Shown here one piece after another: positions 1 through 8,474 of a stretch of DNA of 36,230 nt. The position numbers were made by a program, and so were the translations under genes. Below the pieces are notes generated by a model. It was given only the letters and a program-made list of their open reading frames with translations, searched no databases and was not told the DNA's origin. The stretch's first letter is position 1. Each line of letters opens with the position of its first letter. This stretch comes from Candidatus Poribacteria bacterium (GTDB lineage Bacteria; Poribacteria; WGA-4E; WGA-3G). Where the stretch lies: contig JAJDWI010000064.1 in the NCBI GenBank assembly GCA_022825665.1, positions 1 through 36,230 on the forward strand, written 5' to 3'.

Positions 1-2
1 AA

Positions 3-113
3 GCTTCTATGAGATGGGAGGAACAAGGGATCAACGCTGTGCTGAAATGGAAGTGTTTATATAAAAATAAAGATTGGAACAGCTATTGGTATCCAGATAC
101 AAAAGCTGCATAA
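3..113 (+). CDS. C-terminal end of a transposase-like protein (partial)
   Basis: Frame 3 is open from the window edge to a TAA and encodes the last 36 residues of a protein that starts outside the window. The tail contains SMRWEEQGINAVLKWK followed by NSYWYPDTKAA. A GxRW-x(3)-G-x-x-A-x-L-x-L-R pattern followed by an aromatic-rich end is typical of the C-termini of ISKra4/ISLre2-type transposases as I know them. I cannot see the catalytic region, so family assignment rests on this tail only. No ORF in the other two frames is comparably convincing. It may be an intact IS or a remnant. Confidence 0.45.
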   Translation, partial: ASMRWEEQGINAVLKWKCLYKNKDWNSYWYPDTKAA

Positions 114-236
114 TGTTCATGCAAAAAACTTTACACACCCCTATTTTTACAGGGTTATTTAGTTTTCGAGAATTCTACCACATTTTATCACAAGCGTTAA
201 TGTAGTGTAGTAAGGTATTACTTGGGAACTCAACAT

Positions 237-340
237 GGTAGTAGGCACACTCCGGGGAATGCCAAAAGGCATTCATACCGTTGATTTGGTGTGCCGTCTA
301 CCTGAGAGATATTTACGGCACACGGAGTGTGCCTACTACC
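237..340. repeat. Fold-back repeat with 18-bp arms
   Basis: GGTAGTAGGCACACTCCG at 237-254 is matched exactly by its reverse complement at 323-340. The interior (255-322) contains a smaller palindrome around GGAATGCCAAAAGGCATTC. The same right-hand sequence, ACGGCACACGGAGTGTGCC..., occurs again at 9471-9496 between two genes, so this is a dispersed family. The rest of the gene-free stretch 114-418 holds only this element and the terminator at 381-414. Confidence 0.8.
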
Positions 341-380
341 CTTAAATCAACACTAAGTTTACACCTATCGGTAAGGAAAT

Positions 381-414
381 ATAAAAACTGGGACAGATGG
401 ATTTCTGTCCCAGT
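381..414 (-). terminator. Rho-independent terminator of the cyclase/M61 operon
   Basis: A perfect 10-bp stem (ACTGGGACAG at 387-396 with CTGTCCCAGT at 405-414, 8-nt loop) lies directly after the stop of the minus-strand gene ending at 419. Read on the minus strand the stem is followed by TTTTTAT, the expected U-tract. It closes the three-gene operon reading leftwards from 7639. Confidence 0.85.
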
Positions 415-418
415 AGGT

Positions 419-1498
419 TTAATGTATTGCCATAGGATTACCTGGAGAACCTGATGCACCTTTCAAACGAAGTGGCGCGAAACAGAAGGCAAATTCATAG
501 ACTTTTGCAGCAGCCAATTCTTCAGTAATTATATTTTCAAGATTATAGATACCGTGCTTGACAATAAACAACTGATGTACTGGAAACGCGAGCGATTCAT
601 CAGGATTTGGAACAACTTCAATACCCCAATTATCACAAGCCGTCATCACTATTTTCTGGTCAACCAAGTATTGTCCTGCCTCCATACCGATTCCCGGTTC
701 GGTCTTGCTATAGCGATCATTATCAGTCATCCAGTATTTTCCCCAACCTGTGTGAATCACAACAACATCGCCAGGTGTTATTTTTACAGCTTGTTTATCC
801 AATGCACCTTCTAAATCAGCGCGTGTAATTTCATAACTATCACCGAGTACATCAACACCTTTATAGCCAGCCACATCAATCAGGACACCACGCGTTACAA
901 TAGGTCCTACGTTTTCAACACCGAGTTCTTCTAATCCCTCTGCTTTAGCAAAATTGTGTCGGTTTAATCCATTATAGAACGTGTCACCGATTCCGATATG
1001 TCCAAGTCCGTCAAATTGCGTACCGATCTGACCTATTTCTCCGCTAAATATCTCCTCAAACCATGTGGTTTTGTTATCTCCGAGTGGACCGGACATCTCA
1101 GGAATACGTAAGCTATAATGGCGCGTCCCGAATACTGGGATTCCACTTTCAAAAACTCTACCAAGTTGATAAACCTTACCAGTTTTGATTAAACTGGCAG
1201 CTTGTAACACTTTTTGCGATGTTAGTCGGTTTGCGGCACCACGTCGGTCATCTGCACCCCATTCTGAGGGAAACCACGATTCCTGTTGTTTTGGGAGTTG
1301 CGGTTTTAGTATCTTTTTGACGATAGGTTTCCGCACTATAGGTTTCGGGGGCGGTGGTGGTGGCAGAATATCCACACCTCTTTCCTGTGATACATTTCCC
1401 GCGTTTGTGAAATTGTGATATAACAGAAAATTAACTGATAGGATAGAAAATCCCAAAAATACTATAAACAGCACGATGTATTTCGGTTTGTTAAACAT
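419..1498 (-). CDS. Membrane-anchored cyclase-family (kynurenine formamidase-like) hydrolase
   Basis: This 359-residue protein has an N-terminal hydrophobic helix (about residues 8-27), a proline/lysine-rich linker (ILPPPPPPKPIVRKPIVKK, about 44-62) and a C-terminal cyclase-family domain (about 75-355). Family members are metal-dependent amide or lactone hydrolases such as arylformamidase and isatin hydrolase. The usual HxGTHxDxxxH metal motif reads Q157-I-G-T-Q161-F-D163-G-L-G-H167, so two of the usual His are Gln while Asp and the last His remain. VIHTGWGKYW is another family block. The start has a full AAGGAGG Shine-Dalgarno six bases upstream and lies 13 nt after the preceding M61-like gene, so it is the last gene of that operon. 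The anchor and polyproline linker suggest it works on the periplasmic side. Substrate is unknown. Confidence 0.8.
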   Translation of the reverse strand: MFNKPKYIVLFIVFLGFSILSVNFLLYHNFTNAGNVSQERGVDILPPPPPPKPIVRKPIVKKILKPQLPKQQESWFPSEWGADDRRGAANRLTSQKVLQAASLIKTGKVYQLGRVFESGIPVFGTRHYSLRIPEMSGPLGDNKTTWFEEIFSGEIGQIGTQFDGLGHIGIGDTFYNGLNRHNFAKAEGLEELGVENVGPIVTRGVLIDVAGYKGVDVLGDSYEITRADLEGALDKQAVKITPGDVVVIHTGWGKYWMTDNDRYSKTEPGIGMEAGQYLVDQKIVMTACDNWGIEVVPNPDESLAFPVHQLFIVKHGIYNLENIITEELAAAKVYEFAFCFAPLRLKGASGSPGNPMAIH

Positions 1499-1511
1499 TG
1501 TTTCCTCCTTA

Positions 1512-4500
1512 TCATTTCTTATTTCTACTAAATATATCCGTTAAGATGTCACGTTGTAACTTTGTTAGTCCTGTATTTTCAGTGATTTGCACGACAATTT
1601 CAGGTGTCATTGGTGGTTTGTCAGAGAGACCACTTAACGTCACGGAATTAGTGACATAATCTTCCTCTCCTGTCTCTGTATAAGTTAATTCAATTGTATC
1701 ACCGGATCTCCATTCTTTGGCAATTTTGCTCAGTTCCTTTAATTTTGCAATACCCACACCGTTGACAGCACTCACCATAACTCGTGCTTCAAGTCCTAAA
1801 CTTTCTCTTATAACCTGAGAAACATACGCTGTAGTAGGCAATTCTACACTGTTTTTTATCACTACATCGAATCCAGCCTTGCCAAGATACTCTGAGAGCG
1901 GGAGTTTTTCTTTCCCGTCAACATACATACTGAAAAAAGGTTCAAAATCCTTACCACCTACATTATTCACTATCTTAATAATGTCTGTCAGTGTATATCT
2001 TTCAGAGGAATTATAAAATTTGTCATACATCTGTTTCAACACATCGTCAAAACTTTTTCTGTTTTCTGTTAGTTGTCGGATTTCACAGTCCAAGGCAGCA
2101 GTAATAAGATTCCCACCGTTATACAAAAGTCTTCTATCCTGTGAATTAGTTATTTTTTGTTTTGTTGATGCGGACAGATAGGCTTCACAAGCATATTCCA
2201 GACGATTTAAATATTCGCGCTCAGTTAGATACCCAAGACGCACTGCAGTAATATCGGCATAGTAATCGCTTACACCTTCTTTAAACCAATGTTCCTTTCG
2301 ACTAAAATTTGCCAGTGCGGTCTGTCCGTTCCAGATGTGAAACACCTCATGTGCCAAAAATGGACCCCATTTATGTCTTCGTGCATCAGATAATACTCTA
2401 TCCATTAGAATGCTAATACTCTGACCTTGTCCAACACCTTTCATTGGATTCCCCAATTTTTGATTATATGGATTAAAGATAAATAACATTGGATTGGTCG
2501 GTTCACCATTGAAAAAATCATTATAAACACTAATGAGTTCTTGTACCACATCCTGTAATTCATCTTTTGATTCTATTAAACTATCACCGATAGCAAGCAT
2601 TACCTCCGTTTCTCCAGATTTTGCAATTAACTCCGCATGTTTTCCAATTAATAGATATGGTTCAGTCAATTCCTTAGGATTCTTGACAGTATACTTGTAT
2701 CCGCGTCTTCCGACACGTTGCCACGGTGTTGATACATGCCATCTTTTTGGTAATTTAAACTCTACTGAAATATTGTTACAATCCCTACCAACTATGAACA
2801 GAAATTTACTTGACCAAGAAACACAATCTTCTCTTTCATAGGGTAAATATGTTGGATCCTTTTGTATACCTGAATATTCAAAACTGGTTTTATTACGTTT
2901 TGTTCCATGTTCTATGGATGCATTATATCTTAGGGTTAGCGGTAGAGTATACGAATCTTTTAGTTCAAACTCCCATACTTTACGATCACTTGGGATTGTA
3001 GTGTAATAGGAACTGTCCCTCAATGATATATCCTGAATATAAGTATCATCTGCGTTAAGTGCCAACCTAATTCTATTAGTATTATGATGTTCTTGTGGTA
3101 AAAACTGACACGTAACTTTCGCTACATCTGGCTTTTCAGCATCTATCTCAACACTATACTTAACCTCTTTTATAGGTGTTTCATTGCCATCACCCGCACG
3201 GACTACTTGTATTTTCTCTATGATTGGTTTTTTTAGGTAGTCGTTTTTCCATTTATATGTCCAGGATGTACCAAGATTCAACGGGAAATAATCTTCATTT
3301 TTCTGTGGGATATTATAGTCAATTAATTCTGCCTCTGTAATGATCCCATTTGAATGTTCATACCGCATTTTCACTATTCCGATACCATTAGCAAACCATA
3401 TATAGCGAGTACCGTTAATTAAGGAATTGTTTAACGACCTTTCTTCTTTTTCTTTAAAGAATGAACTCGTGTCAGCACCAAATAAGACAGTCTTATGTTT
3501 AAGAGTTTGTGGAAACGTGCCAGCATCAACCTGCACCGATTCGTAGTCTTCAATTGTTATTTCTTCTTGGACTTTCCAATAATGTTGGTTTGATTGATTC
3601 CACGTTTTTCCTTTTGTTAGTGGAAAAAGCAACAATCCCTTCTCTGGGATTCCTCTGCTTATATTTCGTAATAACGGACTAAGTGAATATGGGATTCCAG
3701 AGCCAGATGATAGACCAATAGTCGAATCATTCAATCGTAAAGTTGAACCTCTTAATGTTAAATATCTATCTGTTCTCTCTATGTAAAACTGACCGCTACT
3801 TTCATCATTCCCATCAACAGTCTTTACATTAGCCAACAGAGTACATACGACATTTCCATGAATGCTCGGATTATGTCCATCACTAACCTTTATTTTTTCA
3901 ATATAGGTTTCGTTGTAATAATCGTTTTTCCACTTGTATGTCCATGTTGTGCCTTGTGTTGTTGGAAGATAATCTTTACTTTCATCTTCTATTATGTAGT
4001 CGATTAATTCCGCTTCTGTTACAATCCCATTTGAATGTTCATACCGCATTTTCACTATTCCAATACCTTCAGCAAACCATATATACCGTGTACCGTTAGT
4101 TAGTGCTTTTCCTATGTGGCTTCGTTTCTTTGCGTTTGTAAAAACTGTTTTATGTTTAAGGCACTTTTGGAATGTTCCAAGTGGTGTTTCTACTGGTTCA
4201 TATTTTTCGAGTGTTACAATTGAATTTACGTTTCTATAGTCTCTTTCCTGCCAAGTATGTCCTATAGTAAGTGGAAATTGGAATAATTCTCCTGTAAGGT
4301 TTTCTAACATAATACTCATCGGAGCAACAGCAGCAGATGGAAAACTGACATGTTTTGGTTCCAATGTCAAATATTCCTCACTTTTTTTCACATGAAAAGT
4401 TGCATGACATACAGGTATTCCGATATCTGTTGTGCCTTCTACGATAAGGTCACGTGCTACCCTTTTTGGCAGTTCTACTTCGACATTGTCAGATTCTTTT

Positions 4501-4610
4501 TCTATATGAGTCGGTTTTTCATTTGGACTGCATGTAATTAGCGTTAACAGAAATGTCAAAACAACCAAATTTCGTAAGGTAATTATGAGTTGTATGATGA
4601 AGTTATTCAT
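1512..4610 (-). CDS. Lipoprotein with duplicated module and M61-like metallopeptidase domain (paralog 1)
   Basis: A 1032-residue protein with a lipoprotein signal ending LTLITC (lipidated Cys27). Residues about 60-440 contain two copies of an unassigned module, each ending in GTRYIWFA-x-GIGIVK-x-RYEHSNG (173-195 and 400-422) and followed by a block of the type GTSWTYKWKNDY. A C-terminal peptidase region carries HEVFH (754-758) and EHWFKEGVSDYY with E778, matching the HExxH plus downstream Glu of gluzincins; the HEVFHIWN and EGxxxYY blocks resemble M61 (glycyl aminopeptidase) proteins. The end (about 915-1020) looks like a degraded PDZ domain, also usual in M61. It is a tandem paralog of the gene ending at 4625, 14 nt upstream. 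The two internal modules share stretches of over 30 identical bases, which points to recent duplication or gene conversion. Catalytic residues look intact; substrate is unknown. Confidence 0.8.
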   Translation of the reverse strand: MNNFIIQLIITLRNLVVLTFLLTLITCSPNEKPTHIEKESDNVEVELPKRVARDLIVEGTTDIGIPVCHATFHVKKSEEYLTLEPKHVSFPSAAVAPMSIMLENLTGELFQFPLTIGHTWQERDYRNVNSIVTLEKYEPVETPLGTFQKCLKHKTVFTNAKKRSHIGKALTNGTRYIWFAEGIGIVKMRYEHSNGIVTEAELIDYIIEDESKDYLPTTQGTTWTYKWKNDYYNETYIEKIKVSDGHNPSIHGNVVCTLLANVKTVDGNDESSGQFYIERTDRYLTLRGSTLRLNDSTIGLSSGSGIPYSLSPLLRNISRGIPEKGLLLFPLTKGKTWNQSNQHYWKVQEEITIEDYESVQVDAGTFPQTLKHKTVLFGADTSSFFKEKEERSLNNSLINGTRYIWFANGIGIVKMRYEHSNGIITEAELIDYNIPQKNEDYFPLNLGTSWTYKWKNDYLKKPIIEKIQVVRAGDGNETPIKEVKYSVEIDAEKPDVAKVTCQFLPQEHHNTNRIRLALNADDTYIQDISLRDSSYYTTIPSDRKVWEFELKDSYTLPLTLRYNASIEHGTKRNKTSFEYSGIQKDPTYLPYEREDCVSWSSKFLFIVGRDCNNISVEFKLPKRWHVSTPWQRVGRRGYKYTVKNPKELTEPYLLIGKHAELIAKSGETEVMLAIGDSLIESKDELQDVVQELISVYNDFFNGEPTNPMLFIFNPYNQKLGNPMKGVGQGQSISILMDRVLSDARRHKWGPFLAHEVFHIWNGQTALANFSRKEHWFKEGVSDYYADITAVRLGYLTEREYLNRLEYACEAYLSASTKQKITNSQDRRLLYNGGNLITAALDCEIRQLTENRKSFDDVLKQMYDKFYNSSERYTLTDIIKIVNNVGGKDFEPFFSMYVDGKEKLPLSEYLGKAGFDVVIKNSVELPTTAYVSQVIRESLGLEARVMVSAVNGVGIAKLKELSKIAKEWRSGDTIELTYTETGEEDYVTNSVTLSGLSDKPPMTPEIVVQITENTGLTKLQRDILTDIFSRNKK

Positions 4611-4624
4611 TTTTCATCCCTGTT

Positions 4625-7600
4625 TTAGTCATTATTAATAATACTTTTATAGATTGCCCGTTGTAATTTAGTCTTATCAGTCTTTTCAGTGATATGGACA
4701 ACTAATTCTGATTCAGTCGGGGGTACTTCCAATACACCTTTTAACTCAGTAGTGGTTGCAATTGGTTTTCCATTGTCCATATATATTAAAGTCACTACTT
4801 CCCCAGGTTTCCAGTTCATAGCAATTTTTCTGAATTCTTTCAGGGTGCCTACACGAATTCCGTTGAAACCAATAACATCAACGCTTGTTCCTCGTCCTAA
4901 ACTGCTTTTAACAACTTCGTTCACATAGTCAGAAGTAGGTAATTCTTCGTCAGCGACCTGAACATCTAAACCTGCTTTGCCAAAATATTCTGCGAGTGGG
5001 AGTCGTTCCGTTCCCTCAATATATCTACCAAAAAAAGGTTCAAAATCTTTACCTGCAACTTTGTTGACAGTATCAATAATATCTCTCTGAGTATATTCTA
5101 CACTAAGGTTATCGAATTGTTGATACATCTGCTGCATTACGTGATCCAAACTTTTCCTGTTCTTCTTCTGATCTCGTATTTCATAATCCAATGCAGCTGC
5201 AATGAGACTACCACCATCGTAACTCAACCGAGAATCTCTTGCATCACTTATAGCGTATTCATCGGATACAGACAAGTATCGTTCACATGCTCTTTCCAAT
5301 CTATTCAAATACTCACGTTCATTAAGATAACCAAGACGCATTGAAGCGAGATCAGAATAATAATTCGTTACCCCTTCCTTAAACCAATGTTCATGTCCGC
5401 TAAAGGTTTCCAATGCAGTCAGTCCATTCCAAACATGAAAAACTTCATGACCAATGAATGGTGCCCACATGTGCTTGTCAGCTTCATCTAAATAGTTATT
5501 CATCAGAATACTAATACTCCGAGTAATACCCAGACCTTCTCCACCTTTTTCGTCTTCTTCTTGATAAGGGTTTATGATAAACAGCACATTATCTTTCGGA
5601 CCACCTTTAAAGAGTTTTGAATAAATTCCTACATAATTCTCTACTGTGTCGTCAATTACTTTTTCATAAGCCTTTAAGTCACCACCGATTGCAAGCGTTA
5701 TTATCACGTTGCCTGCTTTTGCAATAACCTCACTGTGTTGTCCAATGAGTAATAATGTATTGGTTAGTTCAGATTGGTCAGTAACCTTGAAACGATTTCC
5801 ATTAAAACCAACTCTTTCCCACGGGGTTGATACATGCCATCCATCAGGAAGATTGAAGGATACTTCAATATCTTTGTTTGTCCCACCAACAATAAACAAT
5901 GCGCTACCGGTCCAAAACATTCTATCATCCCTAAGGTGTGGTTCTAATGCATGATATCTGAATTCTTGTGGTAATCCTTGTCTTTCCCTGGATTCCTCCC
6001 TATACCCTCTTATCCTTTGGGCATTTTCTAAGGAGACATTGTATGTTAATGTTAGTGGTGCGACATATCCTCGTGAAAAATTAAATTTCCAGCTACCGGA
6101 ACCACCGGAGCGATTTGCTCTTTGTCTATCAGAATCTTCTAATGTGATAGTATGACTTGGAATATAAGCATCATTCGTACCGGTACGCAACCTGATTTTT
6201 TCACCACTTTCTTCAAAGGGTGTTAATGTGCATTTGATCTTTGCTTCTGAAGGTTTATCAGCAGATACATTGACAACATACCGTGCTTGTTTTAATGGTG
6301 TTTCATGACCACTCCGCTGTTCAACAACCCGAACTTTCTCAATTATAGGTGCTATATGATAGGTATTCTGCCATGTATACGTCCAAGTTGTACCGATATC
6401 CAGTGGAAAATACTCGTTGCTTTTTGCAGGTACAACATATTCAGTTAACTCTGCAACAGTGATAACACCGTTGGAATGTTCATATCGCAATTTAACTATG
6501 CCTACACCTTTTGCAAACCAGATATAGCGCGTCCCGTTATACATTGCGATCCGTTGAAGTGTATCCTCGTTTGCGTCTTGGTCAGTAGCTGCCTCAGAAA
6601 ACACAGATTTCAGTTTTAGACATTCATGGAATTTGTTAGATCCAATTTCAACCATTTCGTAACCAACTAAGGTTGACAGTATTCGGGAATTGTACATCCC
6701 TTCTTGTTCCCAAGTTTTACCTATAGTAAGAGGATATTCAAGAAGTTTTGCCCAGATGGCACTGAGATAATCTGAAAAAATGCTTGAGGAACCCGTGACT
6801 AAATCACGTCCTTTGTATTTACCTCCAATACCGCCTCCACCTACAACTAATTCTAAAGTCAGTCGTGATTTGATTATCTCAAAATTACTATCTCCCATCT
6901 TCTCTCCATTCTCAGAGGTGACTATTGTTTTGAGAGGAAATCCTTCTCTATTGGGTTTCCTTTTCTGAACTGAAATTGTGTCAATAAGTATTTGCTTGTA
7001 GTAATCGTTCTGCCATCTATATGTCCATGTTGTTCCGGGTGTTAATGGAACATAGGCATTACTCTTGTCGGGTATATTGTAATCAATTAACTCCGCTTCT
7101 GTGACGATACCGTTTGAATGTTCATATCGTATTTTCACAATTCCGACACCTTTAGCAAACCATAAATAGCGTGTGCCGTTTACCAAAGCACGTTCCAATT
7201 CTTTGCGGTAATCTGCATTATTCGTTACAACGGTTTTCTGTTTTAGACAATTTGTAAAGAGTCCACTGTCAGTTTTAACATCTTCATAGCCAACGTGTGT
7301 AATCAGTGTTCGTTCAAGTCCGCGATTGCCGTATTCCTCTTTTGATTGTTCAATTGTTGACGGATCGTGATAAAACTTTCCTGCAATGTTGTAGAACAAG
7401 ATATGCATTGAATAAGGTGTATACCTATTGTGTGTGTAAGATGGGACAAAAATTGACAAAAAAGCATCCGTTTGTTGAACTCTTCCGACCCCTTCCCCAA
7501 CATGCTCAAAGGTGCCTTTACCTACTTCTGTGCTTGTATTTATTACTAAATCACGTTTTATGTTTTCTATTGGTTCTTTAGTTTGATTACAAGAAATAAG

Positions 7601-7639
7601 GAGTATTATTATGCTGCAAAATGTAAGTAGATTTCTCAT
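4625..7639 (-). CDS. Lipoprotein with duplicated module and M61-like metallopeptidase domain (paralog 2)
   Basis: A 1004-residue protein and first gene of the operon. The signal peptide MRNLLTFCSIIILLISC gives a lipobox with Cys17. Two copies of the same module as in its neighbour end in GTRYLWFAKGVGIVK (155-169) and GTRYIWFAKGVGIVK (369-383), each followed by a GTTWTY block. The peptidase domain has HEVFHVWNG (731-739) with E755 in HWFKEGVTNYY, so all metal ligands and the general-base Glu of an M61-like gluzincin are present. A PDZ-like tail follows. A glycine-rich patch (about 266-273) between modules is absent from the paralog. It is likely anchored in the outer or inner membrane facing the periplasm. 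Family membership is inferred from motifs; the modules themselves I do not recognise. Confidence 0.8.
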   Translation of the reverse strand: MRNLLTFCSIIILLISCNQTKEPIENIKRDLVINTSTEVGKGTFEHVGEGVGRVQQTDAFLSIFVPSYTHNRYTPYSMHILFYNIAGKFYHDPSTIEQSKEEYGNRGLERTLITHVGYEDVKTDSGLFTNCLKQKTVVTNNADYRKELERALVNGTRYLWFAKGVGIVKIRYEHSNGIVTEAELIDYNIPDKSNAYVPLTPGTTWTYRWQNDYYKQILIDTISVQKRKPNREGFPLKTIVTSENGEKMGDSNFEIIKSRLTLELVVGGGGIGGKYKGRDLVTGSSSIFSDYLSAIWAKLLEYPLTIGKTWEQEGMYNSRILSTLVGYEMVEIGSNKFHECLKLKSVFSEAATDQDANEDTLQRIAMYNGTRYIWFAKGVGIVKLRYEHSNGVITVAELTEYVVPAKSNEYFPLDIGTTWTYTWQNTYHIAPIIEKVRVVEQRSGHETPLKQARYVVNVSADKPSEAKIKCTLTPFEESGEKIRLRTGTNDAYIPSHTITLEDSDRQRANRSGGSGSWKFNFSRGYVAPLTLTYNVSLENAQRIRGYREESRERQGLPQEFRYHALEPHLRDDRMFWTGSALFIVGGTNKDIEVSFNLPDGWHVSTPWERVGFNGNRFKVTDQSELTNTLLLIGQHSEVIAKAGNVIITLAIGGDLKAYEKVIDDTVENYVGIYSKLFKGGPKDNVLFIINPYQEEDEKGGEGLGITRSISILMNNYLDEADKHMWAPFIGHEVFHVWNGLTALETFSGHEHWFKEGVTNYYSDLASMRLGYLNEREYLNRLERACERYLSVSDEYAISDARDSRLSYDGGSLIAAALDYEIRDQKKNRKSLDHVMQQMYQQFDNLSVEYTQRDIIDTVNKVAGKDFEPFFGRYIEGTERLPLAEYFGKAGLDVQVADEELPTSDYVNEVVKSSLGRGTSVDVIGFNGIRVGTLKEFRKIAMNWKPGEVVTLIYMDNGKPIATTTELKGVLEVPPTESELVVHITEKTDKTKLQRAIYKSIINND

Positions 7640-7676
7640 TTATTTATCCTTTGCAATGTTATATTTGAAATAGAAA

Positions 7677-7705
7677 ATTATACTTTGTAAAAACGCTAAA
7701 ATCCA
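7677..7705 (-). promoter_or_regulatory. Candidate sigma-70-like promoter of the M61 operon
   Basis: On the minus strand a perfect TATAAT (plus-strand ATTATA at 7677-7682) is preceded at a 17-bp spacing by TGGATT (7700-7705). The -35 match is poor, but the position, about 40 bases before the start codon at 7639, is right. Confidence 0.35.
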
Positions 7706-7714
7706 GATTCTTGT

Positions 7715-7728
7715 TGACCAGATGGTCA
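7715..7728. promoter_or_regulatory. Palindrome just upstream of the candidate promoter
   Basis: TGACCAGATGGTCA is a two-fold symmetric site with 6-bp arms and a 2-bp centre, about 10 bp upstream of the candidate -35. This spacing would suit a dimeric activator. It is short and could be chance. Confidence 0.3.
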
Positions 7729-7853
7729 TTTCTTATAACCTTCATAATCTTCATTTAGTTGTTTTTTAGTTGTTTTTTTCTAAATTTTGCTTAGGTGTCC
7801 TAAATCCTGTAGTAGTAAGGGTTTAAGCCGACTTTTTTTGTTGGCGAAAATTA

Positions 7854-7892
7854 AAAAAAACAACTAAACGCATACCGTTTAGTTGTTTTTTT
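7854..7892. terminator. Strong A/T-flanked hairpin, likely bidirectional terminator
   Basis: A perfect 17-bp stem (arms AAAAAAACAACTAAACG at 7854-7870 and its complement at 7876-7892) with a five-base loop, carrying A- and T-runs on its outer ends, so it would terminate in either direction. It lies between the 5' end of the M61 operon and the 3' end of the MDR operon, about 580 bases past the MDR stop. Confidence 0.7.
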
Positions 7893-8399
7893 CGGTTTTT
7901 GTGTTTGGTATGTTGTCATTGCATTGTAGAAGTTTTGTGTAATTTATTTGAAGATTTCGTTTTTGGATTTGGTATATTGTCATCGGTGTTCCTCTATTTT
8001 GTCCGTTGTGTGTTGGATGTTAGGTAATATTATACTTGATGGTCATTTGGTTTTGTAGCGTTATTGATTTTGATAACAATATATATCCAATATGTTTGGA
8101 GTAGTTTGCAGTTTTCAGTGGTCAGTTTTCAGTATTGTCTGAACCAAGATTTCCAGGACAAGAGGCTGCTTCGGATGTAGAGGGCTGGTCGCGATTCGGA
8201 GATCGCTCCTATAGAAATGGGTCTCTTTAATTTCAATATTTACCATATTATTTAGAAATGGTATTATACCAAATTAACCTGATTCGTCTTGTTTACAAGG
8301 GCGAGGTGGTCTCACACCAGAATGAAAGGGAACTTCTAATCGGGCGGGGAGACCCCGCCCCTACAAGTGATTTATGAGATACGCTCTAATGTAGTGTAA

Positions 8400-8470
8400 G
8401 AGGCGCAATGAATTGCGCGACTACGAACGCGTTTTTTGTAAATGAGAAGTTATTATTTCGAAATGGTATA
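8400..8470 (-). repeat. Dispersed palindromic repeat copy, reverse orientation
   Basis: This is the GTAGTCGCGCAATTCATTGCGCCTC unit read on the minus strand (8400-8424), followed by the same extension (about 46 bases, ending at the ATACCATTTC-like sequence) that adjoins the copy at 28714-28782. Shared extensions show that the repeat moves or is copied as a longer unit. Confidence 0.75.
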
Positions 8471-8474
8471 ACAA

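Larger units (their letters stand above)
7640..8474. other. Gene-free region rich in dispersed repeats
   Basis: Besides the promoter candidate and the 7854 hairpin, this stretch holds a duplicated TTTGGTATRTTGTCAT sequence (near 7905 and 7967), a CAGTTTTCAGTGGTCAGTTTTCAGT repeat (8109-8133), one half of the TGTCTGAACCA fold-back family (8136-8158), a GC-rich palindrome GGGCGGGGAGACCCCGCCC (8341-8359) and a copy of the CGCGCAATTCATTGCGCC repeat. I see no gene in any frame that I would defend. Confidence 0.6.
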
